A stretch of DNA of 64,000 bases. Origin: Trochalopteron elliotii (lineage: Eukaryota > Chordata > Aves > Passeriformes > Leiothrichidae). The translations under genes were made by a program, and so were the position numbers. Within the stretch, counting starts at the first letter, position 1; every line of letters begins with the position of its first letter. Where the stretch lies: contig JANPWX010020089.1 in NCBI GenBank assembly GCA_024734555.1, positions 1-64,000 on the forward strand, written 5' to 3'. The notes under the pieces are model-generated. The model did no database searches and was not told the DNA's origin. It saw nothing but the letters and a program-made list of their open reading frames with translations. This document shows positions 22,113 to 35,600 of the stretch, piece after piece.

Positions 22113-23271
22113 GATGAAAGATGAATTTTCCAAGCAGGAAAGTCCACACAGGCACTGCTGGGTTCAACAGGGGCTCTGCCCACGTGCAGCTCCAAACCCA
22201 TCACCTCTGGGATAACAAGGAGCTGTTTCACGTGGGCACAAAGGCACAGATCCACCACAAACTGAGCCCAAATTCCCAGCCCAGTCCCTGCACTTTTCCC
22301 TTACAATAATCAAAAACTGCAGGGTGAAAAACTCAACACAAAGCAATTTATTTTCATCCAGTAATGAATGCAGCTCTGAGAGGACAGTTCCTGATTCCTG
22401 TAATTTTAGCACCTTTTTTTTTTTTTAAGGTTAAAAATGTTGCAAAATTAAGAGATAATCCTCTATAAGATAATAGATAAATTAAAGATTATCCTCTCAT
22501 TTAACTGGGGAAAAGCCACACTCAACCTTCCCTGCCCCAGCCCTAAAGCCCCTTTTGCCACTGGAGCTGTTTGATTCTCTGGATCCCTTCCCACCCTCCA
22601 TGGATTGACCTCCTTAGGAAAGTTCCAGTGCTTATTTTCCCAGCTGCTTAGCTTTGTTAATAAATGAGATGTTTGGAAAAAAACAAACCAAAACAACCCA
22701 AACCGTAAGATCTGAAAATTCAGTTGCTGCATTTGCCCATCTCCAAACAAACACCAGCTTTAATAGCCCTCCTAAGATTACTAAATCTCTGCTGCAGGGA
22801 GATTTACAACAACTAGGTCAGCTCCCAATAAATCTGTTTTCCTTCCCTGCCCATGAACTGGGAGCTGCTGCAGCTGTGGGATTTCTCCCAGGGCACCCTG
22901 GACTTCACAAAACTCCCCAGATTTAAACTGGAGGTGTCAGAATTCTGCACAACTTGGGGGTTAAGAACCCTGAGCAGGGTTTTGTGGGGTAGGAGGATCT
23001 GCCAAGAGAAGAAGTTGCTCCCTGAAGACACGACCCCTCAGTTGGAGAGGGCACAGCTCTGATTTCCAGGAAAGGATCCCTCGTGCTCAGCAGGCAGCCC
23101 TGAGCCAAGAGGAGCCCTGAGAGGCTCCCTCATCCCAGCACTTCCCCTTCAGGATCTCTCACATCCCAGCACTCACAGTCACAGCTCCTCCTTCTGTGCT
23201 AAATGCACCAAAAACGAATTTTCAACAAGTTTTTCCATTCACCACCTCAACCAAAAACATGTTTAGTGATG

Positions 23272-23420
23272 CAGGCCAGGTTGGACACTGGGGCTTGGAG
23301 CCACCTGGGGCAGTGGGAGGTGTCCCTGCCCATGGCAGGGGTGGCACTGGGTGGGATTTAAGGTATTTTCCAAATAGGTATTTTCCAATAAGGTATTTTC
23401 CCAAACCATTCCAGGATTTT
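23272..23420 (+). mobile_element. CR1 LINE 3' fragment, sense, with a small internal duplication
   Basis: 'ccaggttggacactgggg' to 'ccaaaccattccagg'. The 3' end contains 'aggtattttcc' three times, a local triplication. Confidence 0.8.
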
Positions 23421-23627
23421 CTGGTGTGATTCCCCAAGCAGGAGGGGGTTTCCTGTGGTGACAAACTCAGTCCCCTGCATGTGACAAAGCTGAGCAGGGG
23501 CTCACAGGACCCAGGGTGGTGGTGACAGAGATTCCCAAACCCCAGAGCAGCTGCAGGCAGGGCTGCAGCTCTCCCTTGGGTCTGACTCACAGCCTAAAAC
23601 GAGACAAAAGGGTCAGACCCAGAACAG

Positions 23628-23790
23628 CCTCCCCTGCCATGGCAGGGACACCTCCCACTGGCCCAGGCTGCCCCAAACCCTGTCCAACCTGGTCTTGGAC
23701 ATTTCCAGGCATCCAGGAGCAGCCACAGCTTCTCTGGGCAACCTCAGAGCCTCCCACCCTCCCAGGAAAAAAATTTCTTTCTTATTTACC
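23628..23790 (-). mobile_element. CR1 LINE 3' fragment, antisense
   Basis: 'tgccatggcagggacacct' through 'ttctctgggcaacctcag' to a 'tttctttcttatttaccc' end. Confidence 0.8.
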
Positions 23791-26782
23791 CATTGAAAAC
23801 TGAGGCCTGCAGAGGAGGATCCCCAAAGCTGTGCTTTGCCAGGGAAAGACAAAAAAAATGTAGGAAACTTTCAGTGCATTTCCTGCAGCCACACACTTGC
23901 ACTTTTCTCTTTCTTGAAACACCTGCAAACAGGTGGAACTGCCCCTCTTCCACAAAAAAAAAAAAGCCCTGTTTTTCCAGGCCTTGCCCTATTTCTTTCC
24001 TCAGGCTTTAGGTAAGGAGGTTGCCATGCAGCAGATCCCCAGATCCGCCTGGGCTGGCTGCCAAACTCCAGCTCCAGTGGGATAATTAAACTCTGGACTG
24101 TCTTATTTACTCTCTTAGATCCAGGACTTGTGAAGCATCTGCCCAGTGAAAGGTAATTAAATGAGCACTGCTAAAGCAGGGCTGGGAATCTGCTGGAAAT
24201 CCCAGCAGCTCTGCCTGGAAAACAGCTCCCAGTTTGCTCCAGTTGTGCAAAGCCAGCTCATACTGGAGCAGCAAGGCCAGGCTGGCAGCAGGATAAAGGC
24301 TCAAAGGTGGCTTGTAACTGTTTCTTTGGAAATAAAGCAGATTTTGAAGTGAACAACTCGAAACTTGGATCAACAGAGCAGGTTGGGCAAAACACAAACC
24401 AACAGCAGTGACAACAACAGCACCTACAAGTGTAACTAACACCCTGCCAGCCCTGGTTTTCCAGCCCCTGGTTTTCCAGGGCTGGATCTAAAGTTACAGC
24501 TCATCAGCAAATGCAGCTTTCAAAGGCTTCTCCTTTTCCAGAGCCATCGGAGCCCTGTGGAGGATGGAGCAGAGAGGTGGAAAGGTCTCTGTGCCAAACT
24601 TGCCAAGGAAACTACAGGAAAAGGACATGGGGTGCTCCCAAAATTCTCACTAACCCTGTTCCCCCTGGTTTGGGTGCCCTGCACACCCTGCAGTGCCATG
24701 GGAAGGGAGGGAACACCCCAGGGAGTCACTGCTGCTGCAGGGAATTGATGCTGGAGCTGCTCCAGCCAGGAAATGTTTGGATGCTGCTGCCTGATAAACC
24801 AGAGACAATCACTGTTGGAATCCTAGAAACTTAGAATTTGAGGTTTTAAATAATTCCACCATGGGAATTATCTCACTTTTCTTAAAAACACAGGAACAGG
24901 AGGGAAAGAAGGGAAAAAAGCAGCTGGACAAGTTCAGAGCTGCTGCTCCCAGCTCATTCCCAGCCCTGAACTCGAGTTAAAAGGTTTCAGTAATTTCACC
25001 ACAAGGTTTCCAAGTGACACCATTCCCAGTCCTGTAAATTCCCTGGTGTTTTGCTGGGAGAGTTTTAAGCTGGATCTGGTTTGTCACCCCCACAAACACA
25101 GGCTCTGATTGTTGCTTCACAGCCCTGCCTGCAAAACCATTCTGCTCCCTCCTCCCCTCCACCACGCTGCCTTCAGCTGGAACCCTGCAAAAAATTTGGA
25201 ACTAACACCAGCAAACCCCAAATCCCAAACCCAGCTGCCTCCTCTGAGACTCACACTCCCCCCAGAGCTCACAGGAATAATAATAAAAAAAAATTTGCTT
25301 CTGAAAATGCAGGGATTTGTCTGGCAGGAAGATGATGGGAGGGGGAAGAGGAAGACGGGATGCACGGAGTGACACCAAGCTGAGGTAAATCCTTATGGAG
25401 AAGAGGGAAAAAGAGCCACAGCGGCCCTTGGAGGGGTGGCACAAGCAGGGGGTGATGCCAAAGCCTGGGCTCACCCCCATGGGCTGAGGTTTCCATGGAT
25501 TTTGGGGGTGTTCTGCACGTGCTGCTTTCCCAGGAGCTCTGTGAGAGAGCGAGGCCCGGCGGCTGGTTGGGACTTGAATGCTGGAGCTTGGTTTTCCTAC
25601 AGGGCACCCTTGGGAGCTCAGGAGCAGGTTTGTCATGACTTGCAGAACCTGAAAATGCTCCCAGTCCAAGCCAGGAGGCCACTGCTGGCAATAAAGGTGG
25701 GGGCAGGAATAAACAACTCAATTCTGAGGGCGCAGGGAAGCACAGCCGGCTACAGCAACACCTAAAACAATTCCACACAAGCACCACAAAGTCACTGCAA
25801 CTGTGACATTCCCTCGTTTTGATTTTTGGGTTTTTTAGGCCTCCAATGGCAGAATCTGTTGGAGGAATCTCAGTGTGCCTGGCTCTGTTTTCAGCCCAAG
25901 TGCTGCAGACAATCTGGAGGCCCAGTGAGAGCTGACGTGCCCCCCCAGATCCTGCAGACCCTGGAGCACAGCAGCACCTGGCACAAGGTGACCCACAGGA
26001 GGGGTGGCACAGGCACAGAGCCCCTGACAGCAGCAGCAGGTGGGAAAAAGGAGCAGCCAAAGGATTCCTCTGCCCACCTGAAACCCCATGGCCCTCGGGG
26101 GTGCTGCTTCTCCCCCAGATCCTTCAGGGACTGAAGGAGGTGCCTTGCCCTGGCAGGCCCAAGAATTTTGGAAAGGACTTTGGGAAACCTGGCTGCTTAT
26201 TCAGAGTGCAAAAGGAGTGGAAGGGCTGGCGTGGAGGGGGGAGCAGCCCTGAGCTGTCCCCAGAGCCCTGTGTGTCCCCCCAGCACCTCTGGGCACGCTG
26301 CCATTGCCATCCCCACCTCCAAGGCAAACCCTGCCCGGCTCTCCCTGCTGCTCCTGCAGCACCAGGGACCCACTGTCCCGGCTGTCACCTTCACCAGGGA
26401 GCCCTGGAAGCAGGCAGGCACGTCCCACACTGCTCCTGCTCCAACCGGTTGTCCTGCTGGGGGGAAGGAAGGAGATTCCAGCCCGACAGCCCCATCCCGG
26501 CCGGGCAGAGCTGCTCCCAGCTCCGGACATGCAGCCAGCCTGGTTTTTCCAGCCCGAGGGAAAGCCCAGGGCTCTGCTGGTTCAGCGCGGGGCCGTGCTG
26601 ACACCCAGTGGAAAGCACCGGAGCTGGAATCTTTTCCTTCCAAAGAGAACGGGAAATGGTGCAGGAAAACCCCGGGGTCCTGCCCTCAGCCAGCGAACTG
26701 AGCTGAGGGGAAAGTCAAACAGGGATTGGAGATGCTTTAGGGTCGTTTCTCTTTTTATGGAGCTTTTGTCCCATCCCTAGAA

Positions 26783-26903
26783 GGGTCCAAGAGCAGGATG
26801 GAGCAGCCCGGGACAGTGGCAGGTGTCCCTGCCCAGGGCAGGGCTGGGACTGGATGGGATTTAAGGTCCCTCCCAACCCCAACCACTCTGGAATTTCCAG
26901 ATC
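26783..26903 (+). mobile_element. CR1 LINE 3' fragment, sense
   Basis: 'gcagcccgggacagtggc' to 'aaggtccctcccaacccc'. Confidence 0.8.
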
Positions 26904-27142
26904 CTTATTCCCCTCACAACGACCAATATTCCACAGATTTCCAGGAGTACCCCAAGCTCCTGCTGCACTTTGCAGGCTGAACACAACATCCACAGGGCAA
27001 ACTTCCCAGGAAAAAAGGGATCATCCATGACCTCCCTGCTCTCATGACAGGAATCAATGGTCAGGAGAAGGATTTTTCCACACCCACCCCAAACCAAGCT
27101 GTGAGTAGCAGCTCCCTGGTTCCTGGCAGGTGAGAAGGGCTG

Positions 27143-27335
27143 GATTTTTAAACAGGATTGGATTTTTAAATAAGACTGGATTTTTAAATAAGACTGGATT
27201 TTTAAACAGCACTGGATTTTAAACAGGACTGGATTTTTAAACAAGATTCGATTTTAAACAGGATTGGATTTTAAATAGGACTGGATTTCTAAACAAGATT
27301 GGATTTTTAAACAGGATTGGATTTTTAAACAGGTC
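27143..27335. repeat. About 18-20-bp tandem repeat 'ggatttttaaacaggatt'
   Basis: Around ten copies with AAACAG/AAATAAG and GATTGG/GACTGG variants. Simple tandem array in the GNG12 intron. Confidence 0.9.
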
Positions 27336-29157
27336 TCAGGTGAGATTTACAGTCGTGGCACAAATATTTTATATGCCATAGAAAAAGTTTGGGTTTGGTG
27401 AAAAGAAAGCAAGATCCTCCCCAGACAAGATCCTCCCCCAGGGATCACACTCTGGAAAAGGAAAGCTGGAACGTGTGGCAGCTGCAGGACTTGCAGTGGT
27501 TTTGGGGAGAATGGGGATGCTCTGGGATGCACCACAGCTGAAGGGATTGGGGGAGCTCAGGCAGCTCAGATTTCAAAGCCAATTTTCCAGCAGAAAAGGC
27601 CCAGCTCTGCTCCAATCCCCCTCCTGGAGGAGGTGCAGTAGCCAGGGCTGGCTGAGAAATGGGAATTCTGGCCATGCAGATACACCTGGTTTGCACAAGG
27701 TCACTGCAAACAGAGAATAAAACCCCTTAAAGCACAGAACATCCATTAGTGATGTTTCCTCCTTCAGAGAATTTACACTTGAGAATAGTGAGAGATCCTA
27801 CACTAGAGATCTTTCTTTAAATTATAAATAATGTTGCCAGTGTCTTAATTGAGGACTAAAATCCTTAACGATGTGAAAGGAAAGGAAACAGACAACTCCT
27901 ACAAGATCTTCAGTAGGACTTGCTGTTCTGGGTGTTTAATTAAGGCTGTGTTCCTTCATAACCTCCACTTCATAAGTTATTCCAGCACCATCCTGCTGAT
28001 CAAACCTGGGCTGCAGCTCCCTTTGATTTTCAAAGTCAGCCTCCACTGTGGGATTCTGTCAAACCCAATTTTTGGGAGAGGAGCAGTGGAAAAAGCTGCT
28101 TTTGTTTTCCTCTGCATTTCTTCCGACTTGCCTTTTTTATATCTTCAGCACACACAGGAAAAGTGACTTTTGGATCAAGGCTGCTTTGAAAAACATCTGA
28201 GCAGTGTTGTTTTAAAGACATTCAGCCTGAAGTCACTGGAAAAGGCAATGAACTGCAGGGCAGCTTCTCCACAGAAGGTCCCTGTTCCACCCCACAGGGC
28301 TCATTCCCACCAGGAAAGAGAGAGGGGGAAAAAAAAAAAAACAAAACTCCAAAGAGACATTTGCAAAGAGACTTTCAGCTGGATGAAAATCAGGCTGTAA
28401 AGCAGGAGAGGGCTGTGCACAAAGCTCCAGCCTGGCAGTCACGGGATGCAGCCTGGCCCCAGGTTGTGTGACCTTCAGCAGATTCTTTGTCTGCCCCAGA
28501 TAAGGCTGAGGACGCCTGGGGATGCTCTGGGGAGAGCTCAGCTCAAAGAACTGGCAAGGTGGGAAGGGTTTCACCACCTCCTTGGCTGCAGGAATTGATC
28601 AAAAAGTGCCTGGTTTTTTTTAAGGATGGGGGGAACACAGAAGGGTTTGCATTTTTTTGGTGGTCAAACAAAATACATGCAAAGACAGAAATGATGAAGA
28701 TTTGCAGGTTGGTCCTTCCTAATCAGGGGAAGAAAGAAGGAAAAACTTAATTTCTGTGGGAAAAGCAGGTTTTTCTGCCCCCCCTAAATTCAACCCAAAA
28801 GCAGTCAGGCAGTTAAAAGAATGAGGTGAAAAGTGTCAGCCAAATCCTGCCAAGGACTTTTTATTTGCTCTGCTCCAGAACAAAATCAAACCACCAGGGT
28901 TTGGGACCTGTCGTGCTGTTTTGTATTTTGCATGAAAGAAAAGAACCAGAGTGGACTGGAAACTCACCTACATAGGCAGACTTGCTCCCTGTCCAGCTTG
29001 CCTTGATTTTATCGGTGTAATGATCCTGAAACAAAAAGAAAATAAAAATTATAAGGATTTCACAGTGCAAGAATGCCAAAGCTGGGGGGAGGGTTGGCAC
29101 TTGCGGTTTGATGCTAATCACAAAAACAATATTTTGAGATTGGAAAATCTCCCTCAA

Positions 29158-29255
29158 ACTTGGAGCAGCCCGGGATAGTGGAAGGTGTCCCAGCCCATGG
29201 CAGGGGGTGGGACTGGATGGGATTTAAGGTCCTTTCCAACCCAGACCACTCCAGG
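29158..29255 (+). mobile_element. CR1 LINE 3' fragment, sense
   Basis: 'gagcagcccgggatagtgg' to 'aaggtcctttccaaccc'. A separate antisense CR1 piece follows at about 29405-29500. Confidence 0.8.
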
Positions 29256-29404
29256 ATTATTTTGTCCCTGCAGACTCAGAGCTGTCAGCCTCAAGTGATG
29301 TGTTCTCACAGCTGGGTTTAAATCAGTGCCTAAACAAATGTGAGAGCTCACATTCCCTATGGAGGCCTTCCACACCCAGAAAGAAACCTGGAGTTACATC
29401 AGTC

Positions 29405-29500
29405 CTCATATCCTGGAGCCCCTTTAGGCTCTGGAAGGGCTCTGAGCTCTTCCTGGGGCCTTCTCCACTCCAGGTGAGTGCCCCCAGCTCTGTGAGGGTG
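29405..29500 (-). mobile_element. CR1 LINE fragment, antisense
   Basis: 'ctggagcccctttaggctc' and 'ctgagctcttcctggggc' in antisense order. Confidence 0.7.
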
Positions 29501-30019
29501 ATGAAAACCATCAGGTGATGGGAATTCTGTGACAGCTGGAGCAGGGAGTGCATTTACAAGTAAAATCACCTTTCCTTTCATTCTCCTGCCTGTGCTGCTG
29601 CCCAAGGGCTGCACAACCACTGCAGCTCACACACAGGTTCTGACACCTCATAATCCAACAGGAACTGGCAATTCCTGTGTCACCCTCTCCTGGAATTCCC
29701 AGTGCAGGTTCCCAGCCCTGCAGACAGCCCCAGTGTGGAACTGGGATCAGAGGCACTGGGCATTTCCTGAGCTGGCACAGCCAGGGCACGGCCAGATCTG
29801 GGATTGCCACTGACACCCTCTGGAATGAACCCAAGCTCCAGTTGCCAAGGGCTGCTGGAGCTCTGGCAGCCAGCCCTGGAGCTGCTCCATGTCCATGGGC
29901 AAGGAGGAGCCACAGCCACCTCCTGTTGGAACCCTGGGCACTGGGAATTCCAGACTTTCTGTGCTGGACAGGCACTGACCCCCAACAAACACTGCATTGA
30001 GCTGAGGCTGTGGAAAAGG

Positions 30020-30490
30020 CTCCCAAAATTGAATGATAAAACTAGGATTATAAGGGTGCAGTTTGCATAGAAGTGTGTGATAGCACAGGGTGGAAGACAC
30101 AGAGTTTAAGGGTTTAAGAATACAGTAATATATATATACAAAGCAAGATGGAGGTTTTAGAGCACAGGCTGTCCTTCTTTTTCACCTTCTTCTCCATGGC
30201 TCTGGGTGGGATTTTGTAATTGGGTAGAAAATCCACATTGTGGACCATGGGTGGTTGGTTATTGGGTTAAAAGTAAAAATAATTTTTAGGTGTTATTTCT
30301 TAATTGGACAGTTTATCCTTAAAAGGCCTTGTAGAGAGAGAGATGGGGCTCCATTTTTAGTTTGTTAGAAGTGCTGTAGAACTCATGGCTTGTGATATAG
30401 ATAAGGATTAATAAACATCTGAGTCCAAAGAAGAAATGCATCTCAAGCATTTAATCTTGACCCTGGCAAAAAGAAGATAAAATGTGACAA
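30020..30490 (+). mobile_element. Solo-LTR-like element (avian ERV-L type, likely)
   Basis: About 470 bp of A/T-rich sequence with LTR organisation: a TATATATA stretch near 30130, an AATAAA at about 30410, followed by a U5-like segment ending in 'aaaatgtgaca'. The overall sequence resembles passerine ERV-L LTRs known to me, but exact ends and target-site duplication could not be fixed. No gag, pol or env reading frame flanks it. Confidence 0.6.
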
Positions 30491-30980
30491 TCCCCTTCCC
30501 TCATTCCCAGGGAACAAGGAGGGAAAAACCCAGCTGAAATTCCCAAGGGATGGTGCTGAGCAAGGCAGAGGAGGCAGCCCTTGCATTATTCCTGTCATAA
30601 TCACACCCCACTTCCCATGCTGGAAACGGGATCACACTTCTAATAAGTGCTGGTCAAATCATTGTGTGGAGGAGGAAAATAAACTGTGTTAAGGACAGTC
30701 TGCCTTGCCACAGTCCTTGTCCCTGTGCCAGGCTTGTCCTGTCCACATCCAGCAAGGAAACCAAAATAAATAAACCTGACACGTCACCTCCTCCACGGAC
30801 GTGCGGCCCCTGCACAAAAATCAAAGTTTGAATGGAAAAGCTGCTGCTCTGCTTATCTGTGCAATATCCCAACCTGCTCACAGCCCCTGGAAATGGTCAG
30901 GGAAAAACAAGAAAAATCTTGAAACTCACTTGTGCATCCTGAGGGGGACGAGAACACAGTCAAAACAACCGTGGAGCACA

Positions 30981-31040
30981 GGGAATGGTTTGGGTTGGGA
31001 GAGACCTTCAGGGATCAGCCACTCCAAGCCCATCTTTAAT
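30981..31040 (-). mobile_element. CR1 LINE 3' tip, antisense
   Basis: 'gggaatggtttgggttggg' then 'atcagccactccaagcc'. Confidence 0.7.
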
Positions 31041-31584
31041 GCATCTGATAAATAATTCTGGCTCCTGGGGCTGCTTTCCACCCCAGAGCCACGCTGATAT
31101 TCCTGCCCTAATCAAAGCTCCTATCAAAGCAGCCATAAAAACCCACAAACCCAGCATTGCTGGCATAGTTTGAGGCTGGTGTAATGCACCCCCTGCAAGA
31201 GCCTCCACTCAGAGGCCAGGCCACGCTCAGGAAGGAATAAATCAGGGAAGGGCACGTGGGCTGAGGAAATTCCACAGCTGGATGGGTCCCAGTCCCTCTG
31301 GCCAAGGCTGGCAGCACCAGCCAGGTCCTCCTGCACTGCAGGACTTCCAGTTCCAGCTGGAGCATCCCTGCTTTGCAGGAGGAATCCCTTGCAAGTTTTA
31401 CAGCAACATGAACCAGATTCAGCTGGGAAAAGGATGGTCCTTCTCCCCTAAAAGTCAGGGACGCTTTCTGCTTTTCCCAGCTCCAAGCTTAGACCAACAA
31501 ACCCCTGCCTTTGGGAGGGGGCTTGAAGCTACAAACAGAGCTGGAAATGTAATTTGGGATCTGCTCAAAATTATTCACAGCAAC

Positions 31585-31845
31585 CACAGAATCACAGACT
31601 GGTTTGGGTTGGGAAGGAGCTCAAAATTCATCTCATCACAACCCCCCTGCCATGGGCAGGGACACCTTCCACTGTCCCAGGCTGCTCCAAGCCCTTCCCA
31701 GCCTGGCTTTGGACACTTCCAGGGATCCAGGGGCAGCCTCAGCTGCTCTGGAAATTCCTGTGCCAGGGCCTCCCCACCCTCACAGCCAGGAATTTATCCC
31801 TAATACCTCAAACCTGCCCTATTTTTTCCCTTTCTATGATAACCA
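31585..31845 (-). mobile_element. CR1 LINE 3' fragment, antisense
   Basis: 'cagaatcacagactggttt', 'tgccatgggcagggacacc', 'gctctggaaattcctgtgcc'. Confidence 0.85.
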
Positions 31846-32731
31846 CCAGTCCCTGATGTTTCCCTGGTTCAGGCAGCAAGGGCTGGGTCCCAGGGCATCC
31901 CCTTGGCCTTCTCTAGGAAACTGGGAAGGAGAATTTTCTCTCCTCAGCTTAAAGCACCAGAAAATCTTCTGGTTATGTGCTCTGGGGGAGGCTGGGCACA
32001 AGGAAAACTCTCATTTAGATGGGAAAGCCAGACAAAATCTCCCCCGTGTGCCCCACAGGGAATGGCTCTGGAGAGCAAAGGGGTGATGGTGCAGAGCAGC
32101 TGAGCACAGCCTGGGAATGCAGGCTGGGAATTCAGCAGGCTGCTCCCTTCCCAGCAGGACTGAGAGGGGCTTTTCCACCTCCAAACAGCCCAGAGAGTGA
32201 AGAGGAGAGAACAGCCCACGCAGAGAGCCAGAGTTCAGAGCTGGTGACATGTTGGAGCAGGGCAGGAAGGCTTGGATCACACATCCCAAGGCAAAGTGTG
32301 CCAAAAAATCACCTGTCCCTGCACAGCAGGTTTGGAAAGACACGGGAGGAGGGATAAAGGGGGTAAACAAAGGGGGGAGCAAGGCTGGTTCCTGCCTGAG
32401 CTCAGCTGAATGTTTAGACAAGGAGCAGATCCCAGCGGCCACGTCCTGCCGGCCTCAGCTGCTGCAGCACAAATAATCCTCACAACACACTCCTTTCCCT
32501 CTCCCTCCTCCCTCTGGAACTCCAGCACATGCCAAGAGGCTGATACGGACACAGGAAGCTGAATATAAACACACTGCCTGTTTTACCAAATATTCCAAGG
32601 AACACAACTAAAAATACTCAGCTGCTGGTGTCCAGGAACATCCCAAAGCTGTGATCCACCCCCAGCCTGGGGCTCCAGGAACCAGGGATTTGGGGATTTG
32701 GGGTACACTGAACCCCAGGGCTCAGCTTTCA

Positions 32732-33300
32732 GAGAATCCAAACTGGTTTGAGTTGGAAGGGACCTTAAAGATGATCTTTTTCTGCTCCCCTGCCATGGGC
32801 AGGGACAACTTCCACTGTCCTGGAGCACCCTGAGGCTGCTCCAAGCCCCCATGTCCAGCCTGGCCTGGGACACATCCAGGGGCAGCCACAGCAAATCTGG
32901 GCACCCTGTGCCAGGGCCTGCCCACCCTCCCAGACAGGAATTCCTTCCCAATCTCCCATCCAGCCCTGCCCTCTGGCAGTGGGAAGCCATTCCCTGTGTC
33001 CTGTCCCTCCATCCCTTGTCCAAAGTCTGTCTCCATCTTTCCTGCAGCTCCTTCAGGTCCTGCAAGGCCACAAGGAGCTCACCCCAAAGCTTCTCCTGGC
33101 CAGGTGAACAATGCCAGCCTCTCCTCCTGATCATCCTGGAGCCTCCTCTGGATTCCCTCCAACAGCTCCAGGTCCTTCCTCTCCTGGGGGCTCCAGAGCT
33201 GGAGGCAGCTCTGCAGAGGTGGCACCAGAAGGTCCAGGAGTGGCTCCTCTCCTCCCCAGGGACACCTGGCTGGAAGGAGTTCAGCAGCTCCACAGTAAGG
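32732..33300 (-). mobile_element. CR1 LINE fragment, antisense, about 570 bp
   Basis: Among the longest CR1 pieces here. It runs from the 3' end ('tttgagttggaagggacc') through 'cccatccagccctgccctc', 'ctgtccctccatcccttgt' and 'cttctcctggccaggtg' into internal sequence ('ctccagagctggaggcagc'). Confidence 0.85.
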
Positions 33301-34234
33301 AATGCCACATCCCCTGGGAATGCTGAGCCACGTGTCTCTCCAGGGGATGGATGTACCACCACTGGTCACCCCACCTTCCTGCTTCTCCCTAAAATCCCAC
33401 GGAGAATCCCACCACAACCCAGCCACCCTGAGGATTTCTGTCACAGCCTCTGCACTTTCTCACCAATTCCAAAATACAGGATGGAAGCTTTTTGCTCGTG
33501 TCATCAGTGTTGTCTCACCCTTCCAAATTTCCCCCCCCAGTTTATCCTGAGAGCAAAAATGATGTGGGTCCAAGAGCTCCCAACACTGAGTGCAGGATGA
33601 ACGCCGGGGTTTGGAAAAACCAGCTGTTGTAATATTGCAAAATTCACCAAACAGCTGCACAATTCCAGCAGGGCAGGAATCCCAAGGGTCACCAAACATC
33701 TGCAGCTCCCATTTCCCAAGAAAAAGTGATGACTTTCAAGAACTGGGGGTGTTCCACCCCAACTAATGGAGTTTCACTCCAATCCCTGCCCCTGCCCAGG
33801 GAGATTTCTGTGCCAGGACACAGGAGCCAGCAGCCTTCCCCCATTCCCATGGTTTGTGTAAGCACAGATGGAGTTGCAGCAACTCAATCCTCCCTGGAAT
33901 AGGGCTCCATGGCCGGGCCAAGGCTCTGGTGGTGTTTCCCTTGATAACCATAAACCTTTGGAAATGATTCCCTCCTCCCCCTGCTCTGGCAAAGGGGACA
34001 AAGGGAAAGGGTGGAGGGGGAGGATTTATGGGGATTTCTGGAGCAAGATGGGTTTGCTTTCACAACAGAGCACAATCAGAGAGGGATACACTGGCATTTG
34101 GGAAGCTGTGTCCAGGGAAGGGGCACATTCCCACCCCACAGAGCTGATGAGTTCAGCATCTTCCTCTCAGCATTGCAGCAACTCTTGCAGGGATGGTGGA
34201 GCCACAGAAAAAGGAGGGAGAGGGACTTTTTGGA

Positions 34235-34520
34235 CAGGAAGGGAGAGACAGGACACAGGGAATGGCTTCTCACTGCCAGAGGGCAGGGCTGGATGGGATA
34301 TGGGGAAGGAATTGCTCCCTGGGAGAGTGGGAAGGCGCTGGAATAGAATTCCCAGATTTGCTGGGGCTGGCCCTGGATCCCTGGCAGTGCCCAAGGCCAG
34401 GCTGGACATTGGGCTTGGAGCAGCCTGGGACAGTGGGAGGTGTCCCTGCCCATCCAGGGGTGGCACTGGGTGGAATTTAAGACCCCTTCCAACCCCAACC
34501 ATTTGGGATTCCGTAATTCT
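34235..34520 (+). mobile_element. CR1 LINE 3' fragment, sense
   Basis: 'ggacacagggaatggcttc', 'atccctggcagtgcccaag' and 'gaccccttccaaccccaac'. Confidence 0.85.
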
Positions 34521-35188
34521 ACTGTGTCAACCCAGGTCCTGCTACAGAGAATGAATCTGGTTCAAATATTCTGGGTCTTTTTAGCAACAGAACCTAAAAA
34601 CTTAATAACTTTAGGTACTTAAGAAGTTATCACATTGCCAAAGAAACGTTGTATTTGAAACAAAAAAATATCTAAATCCTACAGCACAAGTCAGTAATTT
34701 GATTTAACACCAGCAAGACATGAGAGGTCAGTTGTTGTGCTGCCTGGGAGCCCAAGAAACTCCTCCAGGATAACAGAACTTCATCTTTCAAGGAAAAATC
34801 CTCCATCAGCTGGGTGATTATGGAATGAGCTTCCCCTCAGCATCAGAGCCCATGGATTATTCCTCTCTGGAACTGATTGCTCCTTGATTAGAGATATCCC
34901 AAATGCTGTGGTGCATCCCACGCCGGGATGAAATACGGGATTGAGGAGTCATTAACTCCACACTAATCCCTCAATCACATTTAGTGGCACTGAGCAGCAC
35001 AAAATCCTGCCACTCACTGGCCACTACTCACCCTTTACTCCCAGAACTGTATTTCCCAACCAATTTACACCCCAGACAAACACACACGAGTAACGTGTCC
35101 CTGATCCTGTGGGTTCTAAGCCAATTAAAACCCCGGGTAATCACCTGGCAAACTGCTGGGAATTCCACTTGATGTGCCACACTAATTA

Positions 35189-35420
35189 AATCACAGAATC
35201 ACGGAATGTCTTGAGCTGGAAGGGCCCCACAAGGATCAGCGAGTCCAGCTGCTGGTCCTGCACAGGACAATCCCAAAATCTCACCCTGAGCTCTGGCAGC
35301 CTCGGGGCTGAGACCATTCCCTGGGGATCTGCTCAGTGCTCACCACATTACAGGAAGAACCTTTCCCAATATCCAAGCTAAACCCCTCCCGACACAGCTC
35401 CAGCTCCTTCCTAAAAACAC
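35189..35420 (-). mobile_element. CR1 LINE fragment, antisense (second subfamily)
   Basis: 'atcacagaatcacggaatg', 'ttgagctggaagggcccc', 'ccctggggatctgctcag' and 'cccaatatccaagctaaacc'. The same subfamily occurs at 58032-58250. Confidence 0.8.
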
Positions 35421-35547
35421 CAGGCTAAATTTACAATATATACTCCAAACTCTTTCCCCCCACTCCCAAAAAAAAGTAAAGAATTTAAGCTTGCAATAGA
35501 GAACCGCAAGTTAAAAGTTACTAAAGGAACTAAAAAGTTTCAGGAAT

Positions 35548-35600
35548 TGGATCCGTGTGGGTCCCTTCCAACTCAGGATGTTCTGCAATTCCACGATTCC
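35548..35600 (+). mobile_element. CR1 LINE 3' tip, sense
   Basis: 'gtgggtcccttccaactc' then 'tctgcaattccacgattc', the CR1 terminal repeat-like end. Confidence 0.7.

Noticed and set aside
32583..33600. Overlapping frames of about 250-260 codons on both strands
   Set aside because: They lie in an antisense CR1 fragment and show only CR1-type peptides that recur across the window.
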